From: Thiomicrorhabdus arctica DSM 13458
GTDB taxonomy: Bacteria; Pseudomonadota; Gammaproteobacteria; Thiomicrospirales; Thiomicrospiraceae
Direction of reading: 5' to 3'
NCBI RefSeq assembly: GCF_000381085.1
Contig: NZ_KB905899.1
Span: 62,001-126,000 of the forward strand
Length of the DNA: 64,000 nt
The notes under the pieces were generated by a model. That model was not told the origin of the DNA. It did no database searches and saw only the letters and a program-made list of their open reading frames with translations. Made by a program: the position numbers and the translations under genes. This document shows positions 48,024 through 57,420 of this stretch, in pieces (positions within the stretch are counted from its first letter, which is position 1; each line of letters begins with the position of its first letter).

Positions 48024-48384
48024 AGTGAAACAATGACGACTGAATTAGACCACTTGAGCTAAGTTGTTCAGTAGAAGAATGGTCTCTAATAAATCTGTGC
48101 AAGTGGACTAAAAAGAGTCTGTCATTAAGGTTTTTAAGAATAAAGCGGTCAAGGTGTCGATGACGCTCATTAAGAATCAAACGATGAGCCTTTATGAGTT
48201 GAGTGTTTTCATTGAAATTTTTTAACGTTAGGATTTATGGCTTTTATTGTGGGTTTAGCTTTAACGTTAATACTTTATTCTTATTAGTATCATCGGATTG
48301 GTTTAAGAAAGATTTAGGTTGTTGTATCGGGTTTCCCCTCTTTACGGATGTTTTATAATTTTTATAGTTTTTAGGAGTTTTTTT
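48024..48384. other. 361-bp gap before manC
   Basis: Holds two copies of the small palindrome TAACGTTA (near 48226 and 48261) and a consensus TATAAT (48354-48359) close to the manC ribosome site; no good -35 element is visible. No gene is seen. Confidence 0.45.
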
Positions 48385-49773
48385 ATGATTAATATCATTC
48401 TTTGTGGCGGTTCTGGGACGCGTCTTTGGCCTTTAAGTCGCACGATGTTGCCAAAACAATTTGTGCGTTTGTTTGAAGGACGTTCGTTATTTCAAGACAC
48501 GGTTCTACGTAATCAGCGAGTGTGTAAAGAGTATTTAATTGTTTCGAACACCGAACAGTATTTTTTAGCGGCTGACCAATTGCAACAAGTGTCTACCATC
48601 AGCAGTCAATTCTTATTAGAGCCGATCGGCCGCAATACAGCGCCTGCAATTGCTTTGGCTTGTATGCAATTAGATTCAGATGATCTGGTGTTGGTCACCA
48701 CATCAGATCATTTGGTTAAAAATCAAGTGGCTTATGAAGCGGCTGTGGCGCAAGCGAAAACATTGGCCCAGCAGGGTAATTTAGTGACGTTTGGCATTCA
48801 ACCAGATTATGCCGAAACGGGTTTTGGTTACATTGAAGCCGCTGGTAACGATGTAATATCATTTAAAGAGAAGCCTTCCAAAGACGTTGCTGAGTCCTAT
48901 ATTCTAGCCGGTAATTATTATTGGAACTCTGGCATGTTCTGTTTTAAAGCGGGGGTGTTTTTAGAGGAATTAAATAAATATGCGCCAGAAATTTACCAGG
49001 CCTGCACAAATGCATTCAGTGCATCCGAAGCGTGTTCTGGGGTAATGCGGGTTGAGCTCGATAAAATGTTGGCGATTCCAGAGGACAGTATTGATTATGC
49101 GGTTATGGAACAATCCAAGAAAGTGAAGGTTATTCCATGCGAAATGGATTGGTCTGACTTAGGCAGTTTTGATGCGCTTTATGAGGAAGTTAAGCAAACA
49201 AATGTCGATAATGCCATTTTAAAACGCGGTGAGAATGCACCAGACCCTATTTGTGTCGATTCGAATAATAACTTGTTGTTAACATGCGATCGCCAGGTGG
49301 CATTAGTGGATGTCAATGATTTGATTATTGTGGATACTACCGATGCGATTTTAATCTCTAAAAAAGGCAGTTCGCAAAAGGTAAAAGCGGTGGTTGCGCA
49401 GATTAAGAAAATTTCTCCGGAAATGGCCGAAATCCACCGCTTAGCTTATCGGCCTTGGGGAACCTATGAGGTCTTGCTCGATACGGCACAATATAAGATA
49501 AAACGCATTATTGTGAAGCCCGGCTGTAAGTTATCCTTACAAAAACATTTTCACCGTAATGAACATTGGATTGTCGTCAGTGGCACCGCGACAGTGACCG
49601 TCGGTGAGAAAATCTCATTAGTACGCCCAAATGAATCAACCTACATTCAGATGGGCGAAGTACACCGTCTTGAAAATCAAGGCAAGATTGATTTAGTGAT
49701 GATTGAAGTCCAAGTGGGTGAATACACGGGTGAAGATGATATCGTACGTATTGAAGACGTTTATGGGCGTTAA
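48385..49773 (+). CDS. manC: mannose-1-phosphate guanylyltransferase / mannose-6-phosphate isomerase
   Basis: Bifunctional type II enzyme supplying GDP-mannose, 462 residues from the ATG at 48385 with TAGGAG upstream. The N-terminal nucleotidyltransferase has LCGGSGTRLWPLSR, QFVRLF, LEPIGRNTAPAIALA and FKEKPS. The C-terminal cupin isomerase half has YRPWGTYE, KLSLQKHFHRNEHWIVVSGTA and STYIQMGEVHRLEN. It closes the exopolysaccharide locus. A 10/12 copy of the iterated palindrome lies at 48995, and a long palindrome follows the gene. Confidence 0.95.
   Translation: MINIILCGGSGTRLWPLSRTMLPKQFVRLFEGRSLFQDTVLRNQRVCKEYLIVSNTEQYFLAADQLQQVSTISSQFLLEPIGRNTAPAIALACMQLDSDDLVLVTTSDHLVKNQVAYEAAVAQAKTLAQQGNLVTFGIQPDYAETGFGYIEAAGNDVISFKEKPSKDVAESYILAGNYYWNSGMFCFKAGVFLEELNKYAPEIYQACTNAFSASEACSGVMRVELDKMLAIPEDSIDYAVMEQSKKVKVIPCEMDWSDLGSFDALYEEVKQTNVDNAILKRGENAPDPICVDSNNNLLLTCDRQVALVDVNDLIIVDTTDAILISKKGSSQKVKAVVAQIKKISPEMAEIHRLAYRPWGTYEVLLDTAQYKIKRIIVKPGCKLSLQKHFHRNEHWIVVSGTATVTVGEKISLVRPNESTYIQMGEVHRLENQGKIDLVMIEVQVGEYTGEDDIVRIEDVYGR
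48995..49006 (+). repeat. iterated palindrome, 10/12 match in manC
   Basis: ACCAGGCCTGCA; core CAGGCCTG intact, read as Tyr-Gln-Ala-Cys, a frame different from most other coding copies. Confidence 0.5.
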
Positions 49774-49804
49774 CACTCGCTCATAAGGATTTGTTGCTTC
49801 TAAG

Positions 49805-49838
49805 AACTAAAAACGACCAGGCCTGGTCGTTTTTAGTT
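49805..49838 (+). terminator. 34-bp perfect palindrome after manC, built on the iterated motif
   Basis: The exact 12-mer at 49816-49827 is the centre of a perfect palindrome running from 49805 to 49838. As RNA it gives a stem of about 15 bp with a GGCC loop, with A5 on the left arm and T5 on the right. It lies 31 bp after the manC stop and could terminate transcription in both directions. Confidence 0.75.
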
Positions 49839-49925
49839 TTAGCCTTTTAAATACCGGACTTCTGCTTATATGCAGTGCTTTTGCTTGTGGTAAACTTTGT
49901 CCAAATCATTTTCAGGGAACATCTT

Positions 49926-50759
49926 GTGAAACAGTATTTAGAATTGCTTGACCATATCATAGAAAACGGTACCGACAAAGGCGACCGCACAGGCACTGGA
50001 ACACGTTCAGTGTTTGGGTATCAGATGCGTTTCGATTTGCAGCAGGGCTTTCCGTTGGTCACGACCAAAAAATTGCATTTACGTTCGATTATCCATGAGC
50101 TGTTGTGGTTTTTAACGGGTGATACTAATATCCAATACCTGAAGGACAATGGTGTGCGTATTTGGGATAGTTGGGCAACAAATTCGGGTGAGTTGGGGCC
50201 TTTGTATGGTAAACAATGGGTCGCTTGGGAGAAACCCAATGGTGAGACGATTAACCAGATTGAGGAACTCATCGACACCCTGAAAAAGAACCCTAATAGC
50301 CGCCGTATGATTGTTTCGGCTTGGAATCCTGCGGACTTGCCGGATGAATCGATTAGTCCGCAAGCGAATGTCGAGCAGGGACGCATGGCATTGGCAACTT
50401 GTCATGCTTTTTTCCAATTTTATGTCGCCAATGGTAAATTGTCTTGCCAGCTCTATCAGCGTTCGGCAGATACCTTTCTTGGCGTACCCTTCAATATTGC
50501 CTCTTATGCTTTGTTGGTGCATATGGTTGCTCAGCAAACTGGTTTGGAGGTGGGTGATTTTGTCTGGACGGGGGGGGATGTCCATCTGTATAACAATACC
50601 CTTGAACAGGCTGAGACTCAACGAGTAAGAGAGCCATTTGCTTTGCCTAAATTAGTGATTAACCGTACCCCTGAAAGTATCTTCGATTATAAGTTCGACG
50701 ATTTTGAGATTGAAGGGTATGAATCGCACCCGCATATTAAAGCAGTGGTGTCGGTATGA
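49926..50759 (+). CDS. thyA: thymidylate synthase ThyA
   Basis: Makes dTMP from dUMP using methylene-tetrahydrofolate. The 277-residue product starts at a GTG (KQYLELL follows, matching the family N-terminus) with AGGGAA upstream. Motifs: [30 protein letters not shown], the nucleophile in [31 protein letters not shown] and [11 protein letters not shown]. An extra segment of about 13 residues (near [13 protein letters not shown]) precedes the cysteine motif. Its stop overlaps the folA start in ATGA. Confidence 0.96.
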   Translation: MKQYLELLDHIIENGTDKGDRTGTGTRSVFGYQMRFDLQQGFPLVTTKKLHLRSIIHELLWFLTGDTNIQYLKDNGVRIWDSWATNSGELGPLYGKQWVAWEKPNGETINQIEELIDTLKKNPNSRRMIVSAWNPADLPDESISPQANVEQGRMALATCHAFFQFYVANGKLSCQLYQRSADTFLGVPFNIASYALLVHMVAQQTGLEVGDFVWTGGDVHLYNNTLEQAETQRVREPFALPKLVINRTPESIFDYKFDDFEIEGYESHPHIKAVVSV

Positions 50760-51244
50760 GGATTGCCATGATTGCTGCCATGACAAATAACCGAGTGATT
50801 GGCTTTGAGAATGACATGCCTTGGCACTTACCGGATGATTTGAAGTTCTTTAAAGCGAATACTCTGGGAAAACCTGTCATTATGGGGCGCAAAACGTTCG
50901 AATCGATTGGTTCACGTCCGTTACCGAATCGACCTAATCTCGTCATTAGCCGTAATGCAGAGCTCTCTATCCCTGACGTACAGGTCTTTAAGTCGGTTGA
51001 GTCGGCCTTAAAAACCCTTCAGGATGTGGATGAAGTCATTATTATGGGGGGAGGACAGCTCTATCAGCAGATGTTACCGCAAGCTGATAAACTGTATTTG
51101 ACCTTGATTGACGCTGACCTTGAAGGTGATACGCTATTTCCGGATTGGACTGCATTTCAATGGAATGAAATTGAACGGCTTTCTCACTCGGTAGACGAGC
51201 GTCATGCTTACGCTTTTGATTTTGTGACGCTAGAACGTATTTAA
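50756..51244 (+). CDS. folA: dihydrofolate reductase
   Basis: Regenerates tetrahydrofolate after the ThyA reaction; coupled to thyA by a 4-bp overlap. The 162-residue protein has [49 protein letters not shown] and [13 protein letters not shown], all typical of chromosomal DHFR. No terminator is obvious in the following gap. Confidence 0.95.
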   Translation: MRIAMIAAMTNNRVIGFENDMPWHLPDDLKFFKANTLGKPVIMGRKTFESIGSRPLPNRPNLVISRNAELSIPDVQVFKSVESALKTLQDVDEVIIMGGGQLYQQMLPQADKLYLTLIDADLEGDTLFPDWTAFQWNEIERLSHSVDERHAYAFDFVTLERI

Positions 51245-51728
51245 TCGAACGCCGTGAACAACCACTTCAATACGCACCGATCATTATTTCCTGTCTAAAC
51301 CTTCCTGCCAAAATAGCTGGATTCAAAAATTAAAACTGCATTTTGGTGAAATCTAACACTCATGTAAATGTGCAGACTTGCAGTGTCGTTAAATATCTAA
51401 CTTGATTAGACTCCTTAAAGTAAATCGTACGACCATATCTTGATTTAATTTAATTTAAATCACTGTCTTGAGACAAAAAAATAGTTAATTTGTTATTTTT
51501 ACGTATACTAGTGCTTAAATCTACTAGTGTAGTGGTTGACGTGAATTCATCGTTTAGATGATTCTTGCATTTGAAATATACGCTTAGGTATAAAAATAAT
51601 AATTCAAAGTCTTACAGACAGCTCTCCGGAAACAGCTTCTAAATTATTTAGCTATGCTTAACATTCGATAAAATGTCTTTTAAGCCTTTAAATTAAAATG
51701 ATTCAAATTTTAAATTTAAGGAATTTAT
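51245..51728. other. 484-bp gap upstream of the PEP-CTERM gene
   Basis: AT-rich. Contains a direct repeat of TACTAGTG (51506-51513 and 51522-51529, 16 bp apart), a TTGACG at 51536 and a better candidate promoter at 51565-51594. I find no gene and no clear sigma-54 site. Confidence 0.5.
51565..51594 (+). promoter_or_regulatory. candidate promoter of the PEP-CTERM gene
   Basis: TTGCAT, 18-bp spacer, TATAAA (51589-51594); leaves a leader of roughly 125 nt before the ATG at 51729. Confidence 0.4.
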
Positions 51729-52367
51729 ATGAAATTTTCTAATCTATTCAAAACCTTTAGTGCCTTTATCTTGGGCCTTTCTCTTTTATCCATTTCGGCA
51801 CAATCTCAGGCGGCATTTGACTTGACACTAAAGGATCAGCCAGATGTGGTGTCCTATTTTTCGGACGTTACGTACAATGCTGGACTGGATTCTTTGTCCG
51901 TGAACGGATTTGCACAAGAACTCAATTCTGTGCTCTCGCATACCATCAATAACGGAACATTTTCCTTAAATGCAAGCATCAATGATTTAGGTAACTTTTC
52001 GAGTGGAACCTTTACGATAGGCGGGACCATTGCAGATTTAGCCTATACTTCAGGTACGTTGTTAACAGGTATATTGAATAACTTTAGTTTTAATAATACT
52101 GAAACACTTCAGTTTACGTTTGACACAACAGGTGGTGATGCTGCAGGTCTTTATTCTGGTTTAGGCGGTATTATTTTGGCAGACAGTGGCTTTAGCGGCA
52201 GTTTTTTATCAGATTGGAATAATACGGGTGGCGTAACGGGTACTGGCGCAGCCATGTCTGATACAGGTGTTGTGAGTGCGGTTCCTGAACCTAGCACTTA
52301 TGCCTTATTTGCTTTGGGTTTGTTGACTGTATTCGGCTTTGCTCGTCGATCCGCTAAGCAAGTTTAA
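51729..52367 (+). CDS. PEP-CTERM sorting-domain protein
   Basis: A 212-residue exported protein and a likely exosortase substrate. The signal peptide ends near AQSQA-AF. The mature part is rich in Ser, Thr, Gly and Asn and probably beta-stranded; I recognise no enzyme domain. The C-terminus is a textbook PEP-CTERM: VPEPST (Pro186-Glu187-Pro188), a hydrophobic helix (YALFALGLLTVFGFA) and a basic end (RRSAKQV). XrtB at 33.2 kb would process it. The next gene follows after 15 bp with GGAG, so the two are probably one operon. Confidence 0.93.
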   Translation: MKFSNLFKTFSAFILGLSLLSISAQSQAAFDLTLKDQPDVVSYFSDVTYNAGLDSLSVNGFAQELNSVLSHTINNGTFSLNASINDLGNFSSGTFTIGGTIADLAYTSGTLLTGILNNFSFNNTETLQFTFDTTGGDAAGLYSGLGGIILADSGFSGSFLSDWNNTGGVTGTGAAMSDTGVVSAVPEPSTYALFALGLLTVFGFARRSAKQV

Positions 52368-52382
52368 TCCATAGGAGTAGAT

Positions 52383-53999
52383 ATGAAAACTTCTATGTTA
52401 AAAATGAAATTACTGGGTATTGTGAGTGCATGTATTTTAACCTTTGGTGTGGTCAATTCTGCACAGGCCACCTTATTACCACTTCCAAATTTAGTTTTAC
52501 CTTTAGTTGCTTTTGATAATACAGGGACGACTAAATATGATCCATCGACGGGTATTATAGAGACGGATGCATTGCCTATTGCAGTACGCTTCTCAGCAAC
52601 AACGGCGCCGCATTTTATTAATCCAACGGCAGGAAGTGAGCATGTGTTCATTAATGTCAAAGTCGATAGCTCAGGTAATTTAATGAGTGGCGTACCGGGT
52701 GATGATCTCGTTATTACCGGTGAAGTAGACAGTAATGGTGATGGTATTGCGGACTATGCAGGGACACTGCTGACGGCTGAAGTATTAGAGTTTGGTTTTC
52801 AAAATGACGGTACGAATGACCTTTACAATTACACCTTCTCGGTAACTGGTGGGGCCTTAGCCCCTCTATACCCAACGGGTAATGTTGGTTTATCCGTCAT
52901 TAGTGAACTTTCTACATTTACTGATTTTACAGTGCCTTTTACCGGTCGTTCTAAAGGGACGATTGGTGGGGTTCCCAGCGTAGTGACTGAGTGTAAAATT
53001 GATATTTTGGGTACTTGTGTGGTCGAAAAAGCGCCAGAAGAATCAACCTGTAATGCCAAAATTTCGGCAACAACGCTTAAGTATACAGGGCCGACGATCT
53101 ATGGTGCATTGGTAGAGTTGATTGGTAAAAATGAAGGTTATGCCTCTTATTCAACAGACTTGATTTCAGGTGAAACCATTTTGGTTTCACCTGAACAAAA
53201 TGGCTATACCATTGATGGTCGACCAGGTGATTTGGGTTCTAAATTAAGCGTCTTTATTAATGGCGAAGAAGAGTTGCTTCATACCAGTTGTTCTGTGCCT
53301 TATACCGTTGGCATGCCTGCACCAATAAATGGAGGTTCAAGTGATGGCAAGGGTTCTAAAGATTCTGATAAAGGTTCTAAAGACTCACACAAACGCTCTA
53401 GATACGCAGCCAAGGGTTCAAAGCATTCATACAAAGAGTCTGAAGATTCTGAAGAGTCAGATAAAACAAACGATCACGTTTCATCAAACTGGATGGTTGT
53501 TGCTTTTGTAGATAAATTGGGCGAAGTGGTTGAAATGACAACTTCTGAACCAGCTTTAACGTGTGAGATACCTGCCAATCGTTCAAGTACTGTGCTTTAT
53601 GGTTTTACTGTGACAAACTCTGGTCATTCTGTGATTGACAGCGCTGATGTGATTGATTCATTTGGTGTTGTGCCGAACAGTCCCTTAGGTGTACTAAATC
53701 CTGGTGATTCAGCGACATTAGAGCGCACGCAAGTGATCTCTGAAGAAACTGAAAATGTGGTTTCAGTGACAGGTCACTCAGCTTTTGCAACTTGTGAGAA
53801 TCTAACGGCCGTGACCGTTCACCAAGCAGAAGCAAGTGATTCTGATAAGGGATCTAAAGATAAAGGCTCAAAAGGTTCTAAGGGCAAAGGTTCTAAAGAT
53901 AAAGGCTCAAAGGGTTCTAAGGACAAAGGTTCTAAAGATAAAAACTCAAAGGGTTCTAAGGACAAGGGTTCTGAAGATAAAGGCTCAAAAGATAAGTAG
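52383..53999 (+). CDS. secreted protein with Gly-Ser-Lys-Asp-Lys repeat tail
   Basis: A 538-residue exported protein of unknown function. The signal peptide ends at AQA-T. The first ~225 residues form a Gly/Asp-rich beta-type domain with a DSNGDGIADYAG motif that could bind calcium. A Cys-containing module (STCNAKISATTLKYTG... LGSKLSVFINGE... LHTSCSVPYTVG) resembles repeated domains of secreted bacterial surface proteins. A charged linker rich in GSKDS follows (about 318-360), then a second beta module (EPALTCEIPANRSS...). The tail (485-538) is encoded by a 39-bp tandem repeat, has excess lysine, and no PEP-CTERM or lipid signal. Confidence 0.75.
   Translation: MKTSMLKMKLLGIVSACILTFGVVNSAQATLLPLPNLVLPLVAFDNTGTTKYDPSTGIIETDALPIAVRFSATTAPHFINPTAGSEHVFINVKVDSSGNLMSGVPGDDLVITGEVDSNGDGIADYAGTLLTAEVLEFGFQNDGTNDLYNYTFSVTGGALAPLYPTGNVGLSVISELSTFTDFTVPFTGRSKGTIGGVPSVVTECKIDILGTCVVEKAPEESTCNAKISATTLKYTGPTIYGALVELIGKNEGYASYSTDLISGETILVSPEQNGYTIDGRPGDLGSKLSVFINGEEELLHTSCSVPYTVGMPAPINGGSSDGKGSKDSDKGSKDSHKRSRYAAKGSKHSYKESEDSEESDKTNDHVSSNWMVVAFVDKLGEVVEMTTSEPALTCEIPANRSSTVLYGFTVTNSGHSVIDSADVIDSFGVVPNSPLGVLNPGDSATLERTQVISEETENVVSVTGHSAFATCENLTAVTVHQAEASDSDKGSKDKGSKGSKGKGSKDKGSKGSKDKGSKDKNSKGSKDKGSEDKGSKDK
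53850..53996 (+). repeat. 39-bp coding tandem repeat (3 full copies plus a 30-bp partial)
   Basis: Units start at 53850, 53889, 53928 and 53967; each full unit encodes 13 residues of the pattern GSKDK-GSK-GSKDK. Differences between units are mostly single bases. Copy number could vary in frame. Confidence 0.85.
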
Positions 54000-54022
54000 C
54001 TTAATGACGACTTAACTCCTTT

Positions 54023-54056
54023 AAAATCACCATCAGAAATGCTGGTGATTTTTTTT
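54023..54056 (+). terminator. intrinsic terminator after the repeat-tail gene
   Basis: AAATCACCA / TGGTGATTT stem with a 10-nt loop, continuing into a run of T. It ends the PEP-CTERM operon before the membrane protein gene. Confidence 0.8.
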
Positions 54057-54132
54057 GTATAAAATTTAGGTTTTCGATGGTAACTGTACCCTTTAACTTG
54101 GATTTAAACTTAAAATTAAGATTGGAATTGTG

Positions 54133-54825
54133 ATGGAATTAACTATTCAACCGATGAAAGTTTCCAAAATTATGTTGAGTATTATTGCAGTATTAGCGTT
54201 ATTACATATTACTCAGGTTAGCGCGTTTTTATACATTGGTGATAAAGAGGTGTTTGACTGGATCAGAATGTTAGATTTTGATTACGAAGGTAATTTGCCA
54301 ACCCTGTATTCGTCAGGTGCTCTTGGCTTGAGTGCTTTACTGTTATGGGTCATTAGCCGTCACCGAAAGCAGATGAGACAAGATTATCGACACTGGTTGG
54401 TTCTGTGTTTTATTTTTATTTTTTTGGCATTGGATGAAGGAGTGGTTATTCACGAAAAAATAGGTGACCTTACCGAGCAATATATCAATGCAAGTGGTTT
54501 TCTGTATTTTGCTTGGATCGTGCCTTACGGTATTTTGATGACTGTATTTGTACTCAGTTATCTCAAGTTTTTATTTCAACTCCCTAGAAATACGGCGATT
54601 CAAATGGTGATCGCAGGGGTATTATTTATCACTGGAGCCGTCGGTTTAGAGATGTTTAGTGGCGTTGAAGCAGAACTTCACAATACATCCACGATTAAAT
54701 ATACTGTTTTATATACCCTTGAAGAGTTGCTGGAAATGATTGCGATTGTTATCTTTGTGAATGCGCTCTTAAAGTACATTGGTCGTGAAATCGGGGACAT
54801 CACTCTGGATGTACAAAATAGGTGA
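54133..54825 (+). CDS. polytopic membrane protein of unknown function
   Basis: A 230-residue protein I do not recognise. I chose the ATG at 54133, with GGA upstream; a GTG at 54130 is adjacent. About six membrane segments are visible. Polar residues recur at segment edges: LALDEGVVIHEKIG in the third, GLEMFSGVEAELHN after the fifth and YTLEELLEM in the sixth. The Asp-Glu...His-Glu pattern could form a metal or catalytic site within the membrane. It follows the PEP-CTERM operon but lies beyond a strong terminator, so it is probably transcribed alone. Confidence 0.65.
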   Translation: MELTIQPMKVSKIMLSIIAVLALLHITQVSAFLYIGDKEVFDWIRMLDFDYEGNLPTLYSSGALGLSALLLWVISRHRKQMRQDYRHWLVLCFIFIFLALDEGVVIHEKIGDLTEQYINASGFLYFAWIVPYGILMTVFVLSYLKFLFQLPRNTAIQMVIAGVLFITGAVGLEMFSGVEAELHNTSTIKYTVLYTLEELLEMIAIVIFVNALLKYIGREIGDITLDVQNR

Positions 54826-55181
54826 GTCTTATGAATGCAATGAACCCTTTTTACAACGGCATCAAGGGTATGTCTTCTTTCGGTCTAATGTAAAAATACC
54901 TTCAAGGTGACAGCCTCTATCAGCGTTGGAAAGTTATCCAACGCATGAGGCTTATACATGTTTTTCATGCTTGCAATAAACGCCATACACACTCATTTGA
55001 AGGAGTTATTAATATACGAGTATAGACGTACTTCTTAATCAAGGTAACCATTTCTTGCACAAGTCCTATTAATTCAAGCCTGTATATTACTAATCAGGGA
55101 CTCCCTTAAAATCAGCTAGAATGACCTTGCTATAATCAAAACTCGGTACCAATACAGAGTTCATTAAGAGGTTACGTGTAC
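54826..55181. other. intergenic region with a long hairpin
   Basis: About 356 bp without a gene. It holds the two-part hairpin at 54912-54952 and an AT-rich stretch before the chemoreceptor gene. A ribosome-like AAGAGG lies at 55165-55171. Confidence 0.45.
54912..54952 (+). terminator. two-part hairpin, probable terminator
   Basis: GCGTTGGA / TCCAACGC (8 bp, 6-nt loop) extended outward by AGCCTC / GAGGCT across a small internal loop. A short T5 follows only after about 10 nt, so efficiency is uncertain. Confidence 0.55.
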
Positions 55182-57359
55182 ATGTCAATTAAATTAAAAA
55201 TGGTTTTAGGAATTATTGGAGCCATGTCTTTATTGTTAATCAGTAATTTGGCCACTCAATATCTGATCAATGAAACCAAGCATACTATTTCTACTGTGGT
55301 GGATGTCAATGGCGAAAAGTTGTCGTTATTAAATCACCTGAAGAATGTCTCTGACCAACGAGAAATTACACTGCTTAATTTGGCGTTACTGGATCCAGAT
55401 GAGAGTGGTTATGCTGATCATGTCGCCAGTCTTGATATTGCACTTAAAGAGACACGAGCTGAAATAACGAAAGTTTTTACAAGGATAACCGCCATCCAAT
55501 TGAGCCCGCCAGAAGAAAAGATGTTTGCCTTGATCAGAGAAAATGTTCAGAGTGCTAATGCCTCTTTTGGAAGTTTTATGACGGCGATTACGGAGGGGTT
55601 TGTTGACGAAGCTATTATCATTATGAAAGAGGAGTTTAGACCTAAATACAAAGCCTTTGCTGGCATTGTTGCTAAATTCCGCGATTATGAAATTGAGCAG
55701 AATAGTCTTGCAATCGCGAGACTTAATCAACAACAGGAAGATGGCGCATTTTATCTGTGGGTCGGACTGTTATTAAGTGTGATTGGCTTTGCTGTTGCAG
55801 GATACTTTTTAAGTCGAAGCATTTTGAACCCCATTAATGCGGTCCGTGACACCATGTTGAAAATTGGTGAAACAGGTGAACTGAACCATCGTATTCCACT
55901 GTTTGGTAACGATGAATTGACAACCACAGCTCGTACCATTAATGCGGTTTTAGATGATATGAGTATGGCTTCTGGTGATGTGACTCATGTCTTAACTGAG
56001 ATTGCTTCGGGACAATTTGACCGTCGTGTGCAGGGTGAATTAAAAGGTGATTTTCTGAACATGAAGATCGAGGTAAATCGTTCAGTTGAACAAATCAGCT
56101 CGGTCATGGATATTCTTGAAACAACGGCACAAAATTTCAGGGCGGGTAGGCTCGAAGTTCATAAGGATGATTCGGTCCAATTGTCCGGCAAGTTTGCAGA
56201 TGTTCTATATAACTTAGATCGTTCCGCAATTCGTATGAAAGAGAATGTTGCATCCATTGCAGATACTTTGCATAGTTTAGCACAGGGTAATTTTAGTGTG
56301 CGCTCAGAGGCGGATGCACGTGGTGATTTTATCCCGCTAAAAGAGTCATTAAATATTACCTTAAGTGATTTAGAGCGTTTTGTTGATGAAGTAGCTCTTG
56401 TGCAGTCTGCAATCAGTGAAGGTAATTTAACGCGAACCGTTGATGGTTCATATACTGGAAAAATGGCCGTTTTAAAAGACTCCTTGAATCGCTCTGTAAA
56501 AAACACGGCCGTCATGGTGGCTAAGGTCGAAGCAATTGCTCGTTCGGTTGTGCAAGGCGTTGAAGAGATGGCGCGGGGTAATAATGATATCTCGATTCGC
56601 ATTGAGCAGCAAGCCAGTGCGTTGGAGCAAACCTCGGCTTCAATGAGAGAGATGACCAGCAGTGTTCGTAAAAATGCAGAAAATGCTGTGTTGGCTAATC
56701 AAAAAACCACCGATGCGCGTGTTCAGCTTAAAACAGGGCTAGAGACGATGGAACAGGCATTAAACTCCATGTCTTCTATGTCAACAGCCAGTCAGAAGAT
56801 TAACGATATTATTTCAATTATTGATGGAATCGCTTTCCAAACCAATTTATTGGCATTGAATGCAGCGGTAGAAGCGGCCAGAGCGGGTGAACATGGCCGT
56901 GGTTTCGCTGTTGTGGCAGGAGAGGTCAGAAATCTTGCTGGCAAGTCTGCAGAGGCCGCTGGGCAAATCAAAGGGTTGATTGAAAATAGCGCCAAAATTA
57001 GCCAGCAAAGTGGACATTATGTCCAGGAAACCAGTGAGGCTTTGAGTGCCATTAATGTATCGATGAATGAGGTTAGTGAGATGGTTTCGGATATTTCAGC
57101 GGCCAGTGATGAGCAGTCACAAGGGATTGATCATGTGAATGTTGCCATTACAGCGATGGATGAGATGACGCAGAAAAACTCAAAGGTTGTTAAGGCCGTA
57201 GAAGAGTCAGGGCGAGTCTTGATTTCAGACGGCGCTTTACTGAAAGAGCAGGTGGATCTATTTACCCTTGAATCGGAAGCTGAGGATAGCCTCTATGCAT
57301 TAAGCCACACAGAAGACGAGGCTTCATTTGACGAAAAAAATACGGTCAAAGTGGCATAG
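55182..57359 (+). CDS. methyl-accepting chemotaxis protein with multiple HAMP units
   Basis: A 725-residue chemoreceptor from the ATG at 55182 ([13 protein letters not shown]); a GTG at 55176 is in frame. Membrane segment 1 is at about 9-29, then a short four-helix periplasmic sensor, and segment 2 at about 187-210. A chain of HAMP-like units follows (about 210-440; note the repeated [34 protein letters not shown] and [15 protein letters not shown]). The signalling tip is [20 protein letters not shown]. The C-terminus lacks the CheR pentapeptide. The ligand is unknown. Confidence 0.93.
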   Translation: MSIKLKMVLGIIGAMSLLLISNLATQYLINETKHTISTVVDVNGEKLSLLNHLKNVSDQREITLLNLALLDPDESGYADHVASLDIALKETRAEITKVFTRITAIQLSPPEEKMFALIRENVQSANASFGSFMTAITEGFVDEAIIIMKEEFRPKYKAFAGIVAKFRDYEIEQNSLAIARLNQQQEDGAFYLWVGLLLSVIGFAVAGYFLSRSILNPINAVRDTMLKIGETGELNHRIPLFGNDELTTTARTINAVLDDMSMASGDVTHVLTEIASGQFDRRVQGELKGDFLNMKIEVNRSVEQISSVMDILETTAQNFRAGRLEVHKDDSVQLSGKFADVLYNLDRSAIRMKENVASIADTLHSLAQGNFSVRSEADARGDFIPLKESLNITLSDLERFVDEVALVQSAISEGNLTRTVDGSYTGKMAVLKDSLNRSVKNTAVMVAKVEAIARSVVQGVEEMARGNNDISIRIEQQASALEQTSASMREMTSSVRKNAENAVLANQKTTDARVQLKTGLETMEQALNSMSSMSTASQKINDIISIIDGIAFQTNLLALNAAVEAARAGEHGRGFAVVAGEVRNLAGKSAEAAGQIKGLIENSAKISQQSGHYVQETSEALSAINVSMNEVSEMVSDISAASDEQSQGIDHVNVAITAMDEMTQKNSKVVKAVEESGRVLISDGALLKEQVDLFTLESEAEDSLYALSHTEDEASFDEKNTVKVA

Positions 57360-57420
57360 ATAGGTAAAGACACTTTTTAGTCTATTTGTGGGTATCGGCA
57401 TGGCATTCGTTGTCAGGGTC

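Noticed and set aside
50112-50621. 169-codon ORF antisense to thyA
   Set aside because: Lies wholly within thyA with no motif of its own.
51245-51728. Sigma-54 promoter for the PEP-CTERM operon, expected in some exosortase systems
   Set aside because: No GG and GC pair with 10-bp spacing in a TGGCAC-N5-TTGC context could be found.
53850-53996. Regular tandem repeat, considered as CRISPR
   Set aside because: Units are contiguous, in frame and have no spacers; they encode the protein tail.
52383-53999. PEP-CTERM or LPXTG-like anchor on the repeat-tail protein
   Set aside because: The C-terminus is hydrophilic to the last residue, with no hydrophobic helix.
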